12,620 bases of DNA from JAENVU01 sp964639075 (GCA_964639075.1 CAZXCB010000090.1:1-12620), one strand, 5' to 3'; shown: positions 5,528 through 12,246, counted from the first letter of the stretch. Notes: generated by a model from the sequence alone, not told the origin. Program-made: numbers and translations.

Positions 5528-7816
5528 CTACTGCTCGCTCATGACGGCGTCGAACTCGGCCGCGAGATCCCGCGGTGGCGCGGTGTCGTCGAGGACCGCG
5601 ACCCGGACCGAGTGGAGCGCGCCGGTGCAGCGGAACGGCGCGGCGTAGCCGGGACCGATGGGCGGGCCCTGCTCCCACCCGCAGGTGATGCCCGCGCCGG
5701 TGATCGAGTACCGGACGGGCGTGGTGCGCTCGATCTCGCCCGTGCCGACCTCGACGTCGTCGACGAGCAGGTGGGCGCGGCCCGAGAGATCGGGACGCGC
5801 CGCGAACCGCATCGCGAGCGTGTGCCGGCCGGGCGGGACGACGGCATCCGACTCCACGACGTACCGGTCGCGCCCGAGGAAGTTCACGACGTAGCGCAGC
5901 CGCCCGTCGAGGACGTGCAGCGACCAGCCACCGAGCGTGGTGCCCATCGCCAGCAGGGTCCCCTCGAGACCATCCGCCGACACGTCGACGGTCGCGACGA
6001 TCTCGTGCGAGCGCCCGCGGACGTTCACTGCGTTCTCCTCCGGCACCGGCTGGCTCGACGGCCAGTAGGTGGCGGTCGGCCGTTCGTGGAACGGGCGACG
6101 GGGGTTCTCGAGCGCGGCGAGCGGGCGGTTGTCGAGCGGGAGCACCTGGTGCGCGCGGGCCTCGGACCACCAGAGCTCGATCATCGTGGCGAGGCGCTCG
6201 GGTTCGGCGGACGCGAGGTCGTTCGTCTCGCTGGGGTCGGTGCGGACGTCGAAGAGCTCCCACACGTCGTCCGCGAACGGCGCGTCGGGGTCGAGGCCGT
6301 CGTCGTACATGTGTGCGAGCGGCTTGAACGTCACCGCCTTCCAGCCGTCGTGGTAGATGCCGCGCGAGCCGAGCATCTCGAAGTGCTGGGTGGTGTGGCG
6401 CTCGGGCGCGCCGCCGTCGTCGAGGAGATACGCGAAGCTCGTCCCCTCGATCGGCGACTGCGCCACTCCGGCGATCTCGGCCGGCGCGTCCACGCCGATC
6501 AGCTCGAGCAGCGTCGGCAGCACGTCGATCGCGTGCGCGAACTGCGACCGGATCTCGCCGCGGGTCTCGATCCCACGCGGCCAGCGCACGATGCACGGGT
6601 CCGCGACGCCACCTTCGTGCACCTCGCGCTTCCAGCGGCGGAACGGCGTGTTGCCCGCCATCGTCCAGCCCCACGGGTAGTTGTTGTGCGCGGTCTGCGT
6701 GCCGATCTCGTCGATGCGCGCCCGCAGCTCGCGCCGACCCGCGGGCAGACCGTTCCAGAGCCGAGCGTCGTTGATCGAGCCGAGCGCGCCACCCTCGGCC
6801 GACGCACCGTTGTCCGACACGACGACCACGATCGTGTTCTCGACCTCGCCGAGCTCCTCGAGGAACGCGAGCACGCGTCCGACCTGCGCGTCGGCGTGCG
6901 AGAGGAACGCCGCGAAGCACTCCATGAAGCGCGCCGCCACTCGCTGGTCGTCGGGCTCGAGCGAGTCCCACGCGGGCACCCAGGAAGGCCGGGGTGCGAG
7001 CACAGCCGTCTCCGGCAGGAGACCGAGGGCGCGTTGGCGGGCGAACGTCTCGTCGCGCCAGGCGTCCCACCCGAGGTCGAACCGGCCGCGGTAGCGGTCG
7101 ATCCAGTCGGCCGGCGCGTGGTGCGGTGAGTGGCACGCACCCGTCGCGAAGTGCAGATAGAACGGCGCGTCGGGCTCGACGCTGCGCAACGCGCCCAGCA
7201 TCGCGATCGCCTCGTCGGCGAGGTCCTCGGACAGGTGGTACCCGTCGTCGGGCGTGCGGGGCGGCTCGACCGCGGTGTGGTCGCGGAAGAGGTTCGGCAC
7301 GAACTGGTGGGTCTCACCGCCGTGGAAGCCGTACCAGTGCCGGAAGCCGCGCCCGCACGGCCACGAATCGCGCGGCGCGGCGAAGTGCGTCTCGTCCTGC
7401 GGCGTCAGGTGCCACTTGCCGACGGCGAGGGGCACGTAGCCGTGCCCCGCGAGGATCTCGGAGAGGAAGCCGTTCGCCCGCGGGATGATGCCGTTGTAGC
7501 CGGGGTAGCCGATCGCGAGATCGGCGACGCGCGCCATGCCGTTCGAGTGGTGGTTGCGCCCGGTGAGCAGGCACGCGCGCGTCGGTGAGCAGAGGGCGGT
7601 GGTGTGGAAGTTCGCGAGCCGGACGCCGTCGTGGGCGAGCCCGTCGAGCACCGGCGTCTCGATGTCGGAGCCGTAGCAGCCGAGCTGCGCGTACCCCACG
7701 TCGTCGAGCACGACGAGCAGCACGTTCGGCGCGCCGGCCGGGGGAATCGGGTCGGGTGGCCACCACGGGGCCGACTCGCGCCAGGTGTCACCGATCACGC
7801 CGCCGAACTCGCTCAC
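5528..7816 (-). CDS. arylsulfatase family protein with C-terminal beta-rich extension
   Basis: A 762-residue formylglycine-type sulfatase that hydrolyses sulfate esters. Asp38/Asp39 lie in VLLVVLDDVGY, the FGly-precursor Cys76 is in CSPTRACLLTGR (the CxPxR maturation signature, codon at 7589-7591), Lys134/His136 in VGKWHL, His229 in GACHSPHHAP, and Asp335-Asn336 in VVVVSDNGA. The catalytic domain ends at about residue 560; a ~180-residue extension follows, ending in a jelly-roll-like ALHSVRVAVLDD strand. The total length is close to mycobacterial AtsD-type proteins (~790 aa). No signal peptide is seen, so it is probably cytosolic or exported folded. The GTG at 7816 is favoured: GAGG lies 7 bp upstream and it overlaps (GTGA) the stop of a short upstream ORF. 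GTG 7858 is the alternative. No formylglycine-generating enzyme lies in the window. The amidohydrolase follows after 17 bp. Confidence 0.9.
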   Translation of the reverse strand: MSEFGGVIGDTWRESAPWWPPDPIPPAGAPNVLLVVLDDVGYAQLGCYGSDIETPVLDGLAHDGVRLANFHTTALCSPTRACLLTGRNHHSNGMARVADLAIGYPGYNGIIPRANGFLSEILAGHGYVPLAVGKWHLTPQDETHFAAPRDSWPCGRGFRHWYGFHGGETHQFVPNLFRDHTAVEPPRTPDDGYHLSEDLADEAIAMLGALRSVEPDAPFYLHFATGACHSPHHAPADWIDRYRGRFDLGWDAWRDETFARQRALGLLPETAVLAPRPSWVPAWDSLEPDDQRVAARFMECFAAFLSHADAQVGRVLAFLEELGEVENTIVVVVSDNGASAEGGALGSINDARLWNGLPAGRRELRARIDEIGTQTAHNNYPWGWTMAGNTPFRRWKREVHEGGVADPCIVRWPRGIETRGEIRSQFAHAIDVLPTLLELIGVDAPAEIAGVAQSPIEGTSFAYLLDDGGAPERHTTQHFEMLGSRGIYHDGWKAVTFKPLAHMYDDGLDPDAPFADDVWELFDVRTDPSETNDLASAEPERLATMIELWWSEARAHQVLPLDNRPLAALENPRRPFHERPTATYWPSSQPVPEENAVNVRGRSHEIVATVDVSADGLEGTLLAMGTTLGGWSLHVLDGRLRYVVNFLGRDRYVVESDAVVPPGRHTLAMRFAARPDLSGRAHLLVDDVEVGTGEIERTTPVRYSITGAGITCGWEQGPPIGPGYAAPFRCTGALHSVRVAVLDDTAPPRDLAAEFDAVMSEQ

Positions 7817-7905
7817 CTCTCGTCCTCGTGCCCCAGCGGGGCGGGCCGGACCGGCCACGCCCGCCTGGTGCGGAGTCGGTACGTCGGGGCCAGGGCCTTG
7901 TTCAT
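7813..7905 (-). CDS. short ORF (30 aa) overlapping the sulfatase start, possibly leaderless
   Basis: ATG at 7905 begins a 30-codon ORF (MNKALAPTYRLRTRRAW...), whose TGA overlaps the sulfatase GTG as GTGA. All codons but one end in G or C, which fits coding in this genome but is weak evidence at this base composition. The sequence TAGTCT-(7 bases)-ATG directly precedes it, the layout of an actinobacterial leaderless transcript. The peptide is basic, without Cys, and resembles nothing I know. It may be a translational-coupling leader, a small protein, or chance. Confidence 0.35.
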   Translation of the reverse strand: MNKALAPTYRLRTRRAWPVRPAPLGHEDER

Positions 7906-7912
7906 GGCGCGC

Positions 7913-7918
7913 AGACTA
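7913..7918 (-). promoter_or_regulatory. candidate -10 element (TAGTCT) for the short ORF-sulfatase-amidohydrolase unit
   Basis: TAGTCT on the minus strand fits the actinobacterial TAnnnT -10 consensus. It is seven bases from ATG 7905, so transcription would start at or next to the ATG. No good -35 is visible. Confidence 0.4.
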
Positions 7919-8042
7919 GGAGCCGCGTGTCGGGCCCGTCCCGTGGGCGCAGCCGCCGGTGGCGGACGTGAGGAGGCTCGAGATGGTGCCGCGCAGGCGC
8001 GGGAGGCGGACTCGCGAAGGGGTCGGGGGACGGCGCGGCACG

Positions 8043-8048
8043 TAGATT
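8043..8048 (+). promoter_or_regulatory. candidate -10 element (TAGATT) for the dihydrodipicolinate-reductase-like gene
   Basis: TAGATT fits TAnnnT and would start transcription at about 8055, giving a ~23-nt leader that contains the GGGGAG ribosome binding site. No -35 match is seen at 16-18 bp. The same hexamer precedes the SDR gene. Confidence 0.35.
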
Positions 8049-8077
8049 CCGGCGGCCGTCGAGACATGGGGAGCGAC

Positions 8078-9160
8078 ATGACGTACCGGGTGATCCAGTG
8101 GGCGACGGGTCTCGTCGGCCAGGAGGCGATCCGTGGGGTGCTCGCACACCCGGAGCTCGAGCTCGTGGGCGTGTGGGTGCACAGCGAGGACAAGGTCGGG
8201 CACGACGCCGGCGAGCTCTGTGGGCTCGACCCGATCGGCGTGACCGCGACGAACGACGTCGACGCGCTGGTCGCGCTCGACGCCGATTGCGTCGTGTACT
8301 CCCCGGTCATGGCGAGCACGACGACGGTCATCCGGCTGCTCGAGTCGGGCAAGAACGTGGTGACGCCGGTGGGGTGGATCTATCCCGGCGAGTCACCGAA
8401 GATCGCGGCGATCGAGGACGCGTGCCGGCGTGGCAACGCGACCCTGCACGGCACCGGGATCAACCCGGGCGGGATCACCGAGCGGCTGCCCCTGCTGCTG
8501 TCCTCGTGGTGCCGGAACATCCGGCACGTGCGCGCGGAGGAGTTCTCCGACATCCGCAACTACCCGACGCCCTCGGTCGTGCGTGACGTCATGATGTTCG
8601 GCACGCCGCCCGAGGCGGCGCAGACGAGCCCGATGCCCACCATCCTCGGGCTCGGGTTCTGCGAGTCGATCGACATGATCGCGGCGGAGCTCGGCTGGGA
8701 CCTCGACGCGGAGAAGCGCACCACCCACGAGATGGCCGTCGCCACCCAGGACCTCGACACGCCGGTGGGCGTCATCGAGGCCGGGACCGTCGCCGCGCAA
8801 CGGTTCACGTGGGAGGGGCTCGTCGCCGGCGCGCCGGTCGTCACGGTCAGGGTCAACTGGCTGATGGGCGAGGAGCACCTCGACCCCGCGTGGTCGTTCG
8901 GTATCGGGGCCGCCCGGCCCGGCCCGCAGGGCCAAGAGGGCGAGGGACGCGGTCAGCGCTTCGAGGCCGCGCTCGACGCGGAGCCGCCGGTGTCGGTGGT
9001 CGTGCACGGGCTCCACCCGCCGGTGATCGGCGAGAACCCCGAGATCGGGCTCACGGCGCCGGCGATGCACTGCGTGAACGCGATCCCGTACGTGTGCGAG
9101 GCCGAGGCCGGCATCCGGACCTATCTCGACCTGCCTCTCATCGCCGGCCGCGCGTCTTGA
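8078..9160 (+). CDS. dihydrodipicolinate reductase-like NAD(P)-dependent oxidoreductase
   Basis: A 360-residue Rossmann-fold dehydrogenase with an N-terminal nucleotide-binding loop, VIQWATGLVGQEAIRGV (residues 5-21, the GxGxxG-type turn being ATGLVG). Next come an acidic/His strand end GVWVHS and the substrate-side segment GTGINPGGITERLP (125-138). The pattern 'MTYRVxQWxTGxVGxxAxRxxxxHPxLELVG' is common to a large actinobacterial group annotated as dihydrodipicolinate reductase or DapB-like, but too long for true DapB (~245-270 aa). It is related to 2,4-diaminopentanoate dehydrogenases, and the real substrate is unknown. ATG 8078 is preferred over in-frame ATG 8066 because GGGGAG (8068-8073) is correctly spaced for it and the family starts MTYRV. 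It is divergent from the sulfatase unit, with a candidate -10 at 8043. Confidence 0.83.
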   Translation: MTYRVIQWATGLVGQEAIRGVLAHPELELVGVWVHSEDKVGHDAGELCGLDPIGVTATNDVDALVALDADCVVYSPVMASTTTVIRLLESGKNVVTPVGWIYPGESPKIAAIEDACRRGNATLHGTGINPGGITERLPLLLSSWCRNIRHVRAEEFSDIRNYPTPSVVRDVMMFGTPPEAAQTSPMPTILGLGFCESIDMIAAELGWDLDAEKRTTHEMAVATQDLDTPVGVIEAGTVAAQRFTWEGLVAGAPVVTVRVNWLMGEEHLDPAWSFGIGAARPGPQGQEGEGRGQRFEAALDAEPPVSVVVHGLHPPVIGENPEIGLTAPAMHCVNAIPYVCEAEAGIRTYLDLPLIAGRAS

Positions 9161-9163
9161 CGG

Positions 9164-9200
9164 CTCGTCCGCTCGCGGCGCCGTGCCGCTGGCGGACGGG
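9164..9200. terminator. two-tier hairpin between convergent genes, likely bidirectional terminator
   Basis: The outer stem CGTCCGC (9166-9172) / GCGGACG (9192-9198) extends to 9164/9200 with a T-G and a C-G pair. A symmetric 2x2 internal loop (TC/TG) leads into an inner stem GCGGC (9175-9179) / GCCGC (9185-9189) with a 5-base loop. It begins 4 bp after the upstream stop codon and ends 28 bp before the stop of the opposing gene. Its symmetry lets it serve both directions. Confidence 0.6.
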
Positions 9201-9227
9201 GGCTCGCTACCGAGCTGCTCGCGGCGG

Positions 9228-9953
9228 TCAGTTCCGGAAGCGGGAGGTCGCCGGAGGAACGTTGCGCACGGCGTCGGGCTCGACCACCGGTTGGGTGAAC
9301 ACGCGCACCTCGGACTCGTCGAACAGCTCGGGGAGCACCCAGCCGTCGACGCGGCGCCGGAGCCGGAACTGCACCGCCTCGCCGTCGCGCACCGTCTCCT
9401 CGATCTGGAACCCGTCGATCCAGCGGTCGCCGAACTGCAGGTGCACCTCGCAGGCGAGGGGGGCCTCGTGGCGGGTCGACGGCGCGACGGGAAGCTCGTA
9501 CGGAAGGTCGTACGTGAGATCGATGACGGGCTCGGAAGCGGGAGACTCCGTTGTGGGACCGGCGACGACGCTCGGCGCGCGCCCGATCGCCGGCTCGGGC
9601 TCGACGGGTGGCTCGGGCTCGACGGCGCGGCTCGGGTCGATGCTGCCACCGATGATCGTGCCCGCACCCTGATCCGCTCGCGTCGGCAACGGCGGTGCGG
9701 CGAGGAACATCGTGAGACGCTCGAGCGCCTTCACGAGCCGGGCCTGGTCGGTGCGATCCTGGCCGGTCTCGACGCGGAGGCGGTCGGTGACCGCGGCGAG
9801 TCTGGTGAGCGCGCTGATCATCTCGACGTCTCGCCGGGCGAGGTCGCGGTGCAGCTCGGCCAGCTCGCTGCGCAGGGTCTCGACCTGGAGCTGCGCGGTC
9901 TCGGCCTGGAGCACGGCGAGGTCGACCGCACGCGCCCGCTCCCTCCTGCGCAC
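9228..9953 (-). CDS. hypothetical coiled-coil protein with Pro/Glu linker and C-terminal beta-rich domain
   Basis: An unrecognised 241-residue protein. Residues ~7-82 form a strong amphipathic heptad-type helix (LQAETAQLQVETLRSELAEL..., then RLAAVTDRLRVETGQD). Residues ~85-150 are a low-complexity linker with EPEPPVEPEP. Residues ~165-225 alternate hydrophobic and charged residues like a small beta domain (EVHLQFGDRWIDGFQIEE, VQFRLRRRVDGWVLPELF, EVRVF). No signal peptide or membrane segment is visible, so it is probably cytosolic and oligomeric. The GTG at 9953 is well supported by GGAGGGGG ~7 bases upstream. It follows the SDR by 52 bp on the same strand and could be co-transcribed. The 3' end faces the two-tier hairpin. 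I do not assign a function. Confidence 0.75.
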   Translation of the reverse strand: MRRRERARAVDLAVLQAETAQLQVETLRSELAELHRDLARRDVEMISALTRLAAVTDRLRVETGQDRTDQARLVKALERLTMFLAAPPLPTRADQGAGTIIGGSIDPSRAVEPEPPVEPEPAIGRAPSVVAGPTTESPASEPVIDLTYDLPYELPVAPSTRHEAPLACEVHLQFGDRWIDGFQIEETVRDGEAVQFRLRRRVDGWVLPELFDESEVRVFTQPVVEPDAVRNVPPATSRFRN

Positions 9954-10005
9954 CGATTCGCCCCCTCCAGCCGGTGACCGCGCCCACGGTACGCCCGGGC
10001 GTCGC

Positions 10006-10809
10006 TCAGGTGGTGGAACCCCCGAGCGGGGCAAACGGGATCGTGAACGCGGGCGACTCGACGCCACCGTCGACCTCGAAGATCTTGCCGGTGACCCAGC
10101 TCGCGGCGTCCGACGCCAGGTAGAGCACGGCGGCCGCGATGTCCTCGGGCTGGCCGACCCGCTGCATGGGCGTGTTCGACTCGAGCCGGTGGCGGATCGA
10201 CTCGTCGGTGAGCACGTGGGCGAGCGCGGCCGTCTCCACGCCGCCCACCTCGATGGCGTTGACACGCACCACGGGTGCGAGCTCGGGGGCCATGGCCCGG
10301 GTCATCATCGACAGCGCGGCCTTGGCCGTCGCGTAGGCGACGAAGCACGGCTGGACCATGCTGGCCGCGCGGGACGAGATGTTCACCACGCTCCCGGCGC
10401 CGGCTTCCACCATGTGCGGCACGCAGAGTTGGGTCAGCGTGAAGGCGGCGAGCACGTTGAACTTGAACGCGGCCTCGACGGCCCGGGGGCTCGTCTGCAT
10501 CACCGGCCGCGGGTCCCACCCACCGGCATTGTTGACCAGGATGTCGATGCGACCGAGCTCGCCGGCGGCGCGGTCCGTGAGGTCGGCGAGCTGGTCGGGT
10601 TCGGTGACGTCGGTCGGCACGGTGACCGCGCGCCGCCCGAGCGCCCGCACCTGCTCGGCGACGGCGTCGAGGTCGGTGGCGGTGCGGGCGGCGAGGGCGA
10701 CGTCGGCACCCGCCTCGGCCAGTGCGACGGCGGTCCCGGCACCGATGCCCTTGCCCGCGCCGGTGACGACGGCGACGCGTCCGGTGAGGTCGAATCGATC
10801 CATGATCAT
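10006..10809 (-). CDS. short-chain dehydrogenase/reductase (SDR) family oxidoreductase
   Basis: A 267-residue classical SDR. The cofactor loop is TGAGKGIG (16-23), followed by NNAG (93-96). The catalytic tetrad is Asn118, Ser146 (NISSR), Tyr159 and Lys163 (YATAK). A C-terminal VTGKIFEVDGGV segment is the usual last strand. An Arg (AART) after strand beta-2 suggests NADP(H), but this is not firm. The family oxidises or reduces alcohols and ketones; the substrate is not readable. The start is ATG 10809, because TAGATT lies six bases upstream, as in a leaderless transcript; ATG 10803 is the alternative and neither has a Shine-Dalgarno. It is divergent from the enoyl-CoA hydratase gene with a 54-bp shared promoter region. 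Confidence 0.9.
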   Translation of the reverse strand: MIMDRFDLTGRVAVVTGAGKGIGAGTAVALAEAGADVALAARTATDLDAVAEQVRALGRRAVTVPTDVTEPDQLADLTDRAAGELGRIDILVNNAGGWDPRPVMQTSPRAVEAAFKFNVLAAFTLTQLCVPHMVEAGAGSVVNISSRAASMVQPCFVAYATAKAALSMMTRAMAPELAPVVRVNAIEVGGVETAALAHVLTDESIRHRLESNTPMQRVGQPEDIAAAVLYLASDAASWVTGKIFEVDGGVESPAFTIPFAPLGGSTT

Positions 10810-10815
10810 CGTGGC

Positions 10816-10821
10816 AATCTA
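10816..10821 (-). promoter_or_regulatory. candidate -10 element (TAGATT) of a leaderless SDR transcript
   Basis: The minus strand reads TAGATT-GCCACG-ATG, placing the expected transcription start on the start codon. Just upstream (10826-10840) GCCCG-GACTT-CGGGC forms an inverted repeat inside the divergent promoter region that could be an operator; that part is speculative. Confidence 0.45.
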
Positions 10822-10863
10822 CCGAGCCCGGACTTCGGGCCCGTTCGAGCGAGAGGTGTGAGG

Positions 10864-11712
10864 ATGAGCGAGGCGGTGAGCGACCAGGTGCTCGTCGACG
10901 TGACCGACGGGGTCGCGACGATCACGATCAACCGGCCCGAGGCGCGCAATGCGCTGAACCGGGCCGTGCGCACGTCGTTGCCGCGGGTCGTGCGGGAGTG
11001 CGAGGCCGATGACGCGGTCGACGTGATGATCCTCACCGGTACCGACCCGGCGTTCAGCGCGGGCGTCGACCTGAAGGAGATCGGCTCCGGCGCCACCGGC
11101 GGCGACGACCTCCGGTCGGGTCCCGGCGCGGCCAGTGCCGCCGACATGGACATGGGCGGTCGCAACGAGGCGGGGGCGCTGCCGTGGCGGGGTGCCCTGC
11201 CGCCGCGGACGAAGCTGCTCATCGGCGCGGTGAACGGCGTCGCGATCACCGGCGGCCTCGAGCTCGCGCTCGCGTGCGACTTCCTGATCGCCTCCGAGCG
11301 CGCCCGGTTCGCCGATACGCACGCGCGCGTCGGCGTGATGCCCGGATGGGGACTCACGGTGCTGTTGCCCCAGCGTGTCGGCGTGGCCCGGGCGCGCGAG
11401 ATGAGCGTGACCGGCAACTTCGTCGATGCCGCGCTCGCGTACGACTGGGGGTTGGTCAACCACGTCGTCCCCCACGACGAGCTGCTGCCGTACACGAGAC
11501 AGCTCGCGGCCGACTCGCGCACGATCGACCAGCCCGCCGTACGCCGGATGCTGTCGACCTACGACCGCAACAGCCTCGTGACCGACGCCGAGGCGTGGAC
11601 CATCGAGGACGAGGTGTCGCGCACCTGGGAGGGCAGCGGCTTCGACCCCGCCGAGATCGAGCGCCGCCGCCAGGGGATCATGGAACGCGGCCGCAGCCAG
11701 ACGAACTCCTGA
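10864..11712 (+). CDS. enoyl-CoA hydratase/isomerase (crotonase) family protein
   Basis: A 282-residue crotonase-fold protein acting on acyl-CoA thioesters. The oxyanion-hole segments are FSAGVDLKE (64-72) and NGVAITGGLELALACD (124-139). The first catalytic Glu of enoyl-CoA hydratase is kept (Glu133 in GGLELA). The second, in the usual PE-x-x-x-G segment, is replaced by His153 (DTHARVGVMPGWG). Many actinobacterial members share this THARVG...PGWG form. It may thus be a hydratase variant, isomerase or hydrolase. Between residues ~73 and 113 is an extended Gly/Asp-rich loop. ATG 10864 has GAGAGG 8 bases upstream. It is divergent from the SDR, a common pairing in CoA-ester catabolism. Confidence 0.88.
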   Translation: MSEAVSDQVLVDVTDGVATITINRPEARNALNRAVRTSLPRVVRECEADDAVDVMILTGTDPAFSAGVDLKEIGSGATGGDDLRSGPGAASAADMDMGGRNEAGALPWRGALPPRTKLLIGAVNGVAITGGLELALACDFLIASERARFADTHARVGVMPGWGLTVLLPQRVGVARAREMSVTGNFVDAALAYDWGLVNHVVPHDELLPYTRQLAADSRTIDQPAVRRMLSTYDRNSLVTDAEAWTIEDEVSRTWEGSGFDPAEIERRRQGIMERGRSQTNS

Positions 11713-11731
11713 CGCGTCCGCGGGCGCGTCA
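11710..11731 (+). terminator. hairpin overlapping the stop codon of the crotonase-family gene
   Basis: TGACGCG (11710-11716) pairs perfectly with CGCGTCA (11725-11731) around an 8-base loop. The TGA of the left arm is the stop codon. No U-tract follows. Confidence 0.45.
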
Positions 11732-11822
11732 CAACGCTCGCGAGCGGCGGTCGGAGGTCCTGGCGACGTCACCGTTGCGTGTGGCGCGGATACTCGTCTG
11801 ACGGGCGGTTTGCCGCATGGCC

Positions 11823-11877
11823 GGGTGTTCGATGGACGTCTGGCACCGGATTCGGTAGCTGAGCGTCCATCGAAACG
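11823..11877 (-). repeat. dispersed palindromic repeat, copy 2 (inverted relative to copy 1)
   Basis: Read on the minus strand, this copy has a perfect 11-bp outer stem, TTCGATGGACG / CGTCCATCGAA, at unit positions 4-14 and 40-50. Inside is the same ACCG-AATC-CGGT hairpin with GC/GC extension and bulged T as copy 1. It differs from copy 1 at unit positions 8, 16, 47, 49 and 52. Similarity continues weakly to ~11890. It lies downstream of the crotonase-family gene and of the truncated amidohydrolase, again in a convergent gap. Confidence 0.75.
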
Positions 11878-11972
11878 GGCGGACGTGCTCGAGGTGCTCC
11901 GCGGAGCACTCGGGAGGGCGATCGCGATCATCGGCGGCACGGTGCCACCGGCGTCGTGCAGGGTGAGCAGGA

Positions 11973-11998
11973 ACGGGCGCGCCGTCGCGCGCGCCCGT
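11973..11998 (-). terminator. strong 10-bp hairpin downstream of the truncated amidohydrolase
   Basis: ACGGGCGCGC pairs perfectly with GCGCGCCCGT around a 6-base loop (CGTCGC), ~20 bp past the stop of the minus-strand fragment. It lacks a U-tract; symmetry would allow action in either direction. Confidence 0.55.
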
Positions 11999-12017
11999 CA
12001 TCGAAGCACGAATCGCT

Positions 12018-12242
12018 TCAGCGGGGCGCGAGGCGGGTGAGCTCGACGGCGTTGTCGTGGAGGATCTGCGCCTGGTCGGCCGCGTCGAGGTCCTTCAGCT
12101 CCACCTCGTAGTCACGCGGGCTCGGCATCCCCTCGATGTGGGGCCAGTCGGAGCCGAAGATCACCCGGTCCGCGCCCATGAGCTCGGTGATCTCGTAGGG
12201 GTCGTCCTCCCAGAACGGGTTGATCCAGACGTTGCGCTTCAA
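12018..12242 (-). pseudogene. C-terminal fragment of an amidohydrolase 2 family protein (5' truncated)
   Basis: Only the last ~75 residues remain: KRNVWINPFWEDDPYE, then GADRVIFGSDWPHIEG, ending in a helix (QAQILHDNAVELTRL). This is the conserved C-terminal module of amidohydrolase_2 proteins, with the metal-site Asp in GSDWPH and the usual SDWPHxEG signature. It is a family member like the complete gene at 4365-5510, though clearly different in sequence. The metal-ligand motif at the N-terminus and the barrel are missing. The only possible start is a TTG with no ribosome binding site, and a stop lies just upstream in frame (12249-12251). Homology stops at about 12243, exactly where cytochrome P450 sequence on the other strand begins. 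It cannot be a working enzyme in this form; it may be a rearrangement remnant or a product of misassembly. Confidence 0.75.
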
Positions 12243-12246
12243 CGTC

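Larger units (their letters stand above)
11713..12017. other. 305-bp non-coding gap holding repeat copy 2 and two hairpins
   Basis: I find no credible gene here: open frames on both strands lack ribosome binding sites and meaningful composition. The gap contains the crotonase-gene hairpin, a 12-bp palindrome (CGCTCGCGAGCG, 11735-11746), palindromic repeat copy 2 (11823-11877) and a strong hairpin at 11973-11998. Confidence 0.6.

Noticed and set aside
4263..5648. Long plus-strand ORF (461 codons) opposite the amidohydrolase
   Set aside because: It is antisense to a well-supported gene, Arg/Gly/Val-rich, and typical of shadow ORFs in high-GC DNA. Its N-terminus merely translates repeat copy 1.
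5612..7129. Plus-strand ORF of 505 codons opposite the sulfatase
   Set aside because: The sulfatase frame carries all catalytic motifs; the antisense frame has no domain, RBS or plausible composition.
7604..8077. Upstream extension of the dihydrodipicolinate-reductase-like gene
   Set aside because: The family starts at MTYRV (8078) with a well-spaced GGGGAG; the extension is antisense to the sulfatase 5' region.
9991..10002. Perfect 12-bp palindrome ACGCCCGGGCGT between the SDR and the coiled-coil gene
   Set aside because: It has no loop, so it is a poor hairpin. Such palindromes are common by chance at this G+C and no second copy was seen.
9712..10863. Long plus-strand frame reading into the crotonase-family gene
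   Set aside because: The crotonase fold starts at 10864 with an RBS. The upstream extension is antisense to the SDR and the coiled-coil gene.
11735..11746. Perfect 12-bp palindrome CGCTCGCGAGCG
   Set aside because: GC-only palindromes arise often here, and nothing nearby supports an operator.
11729..12001. Minus-strand 90-codon ORF across repeat copy 2
   Set aside because: There is no RBS and the composition is low in structure. Its only similarity to another frame comes from the palindromic repeat itself.
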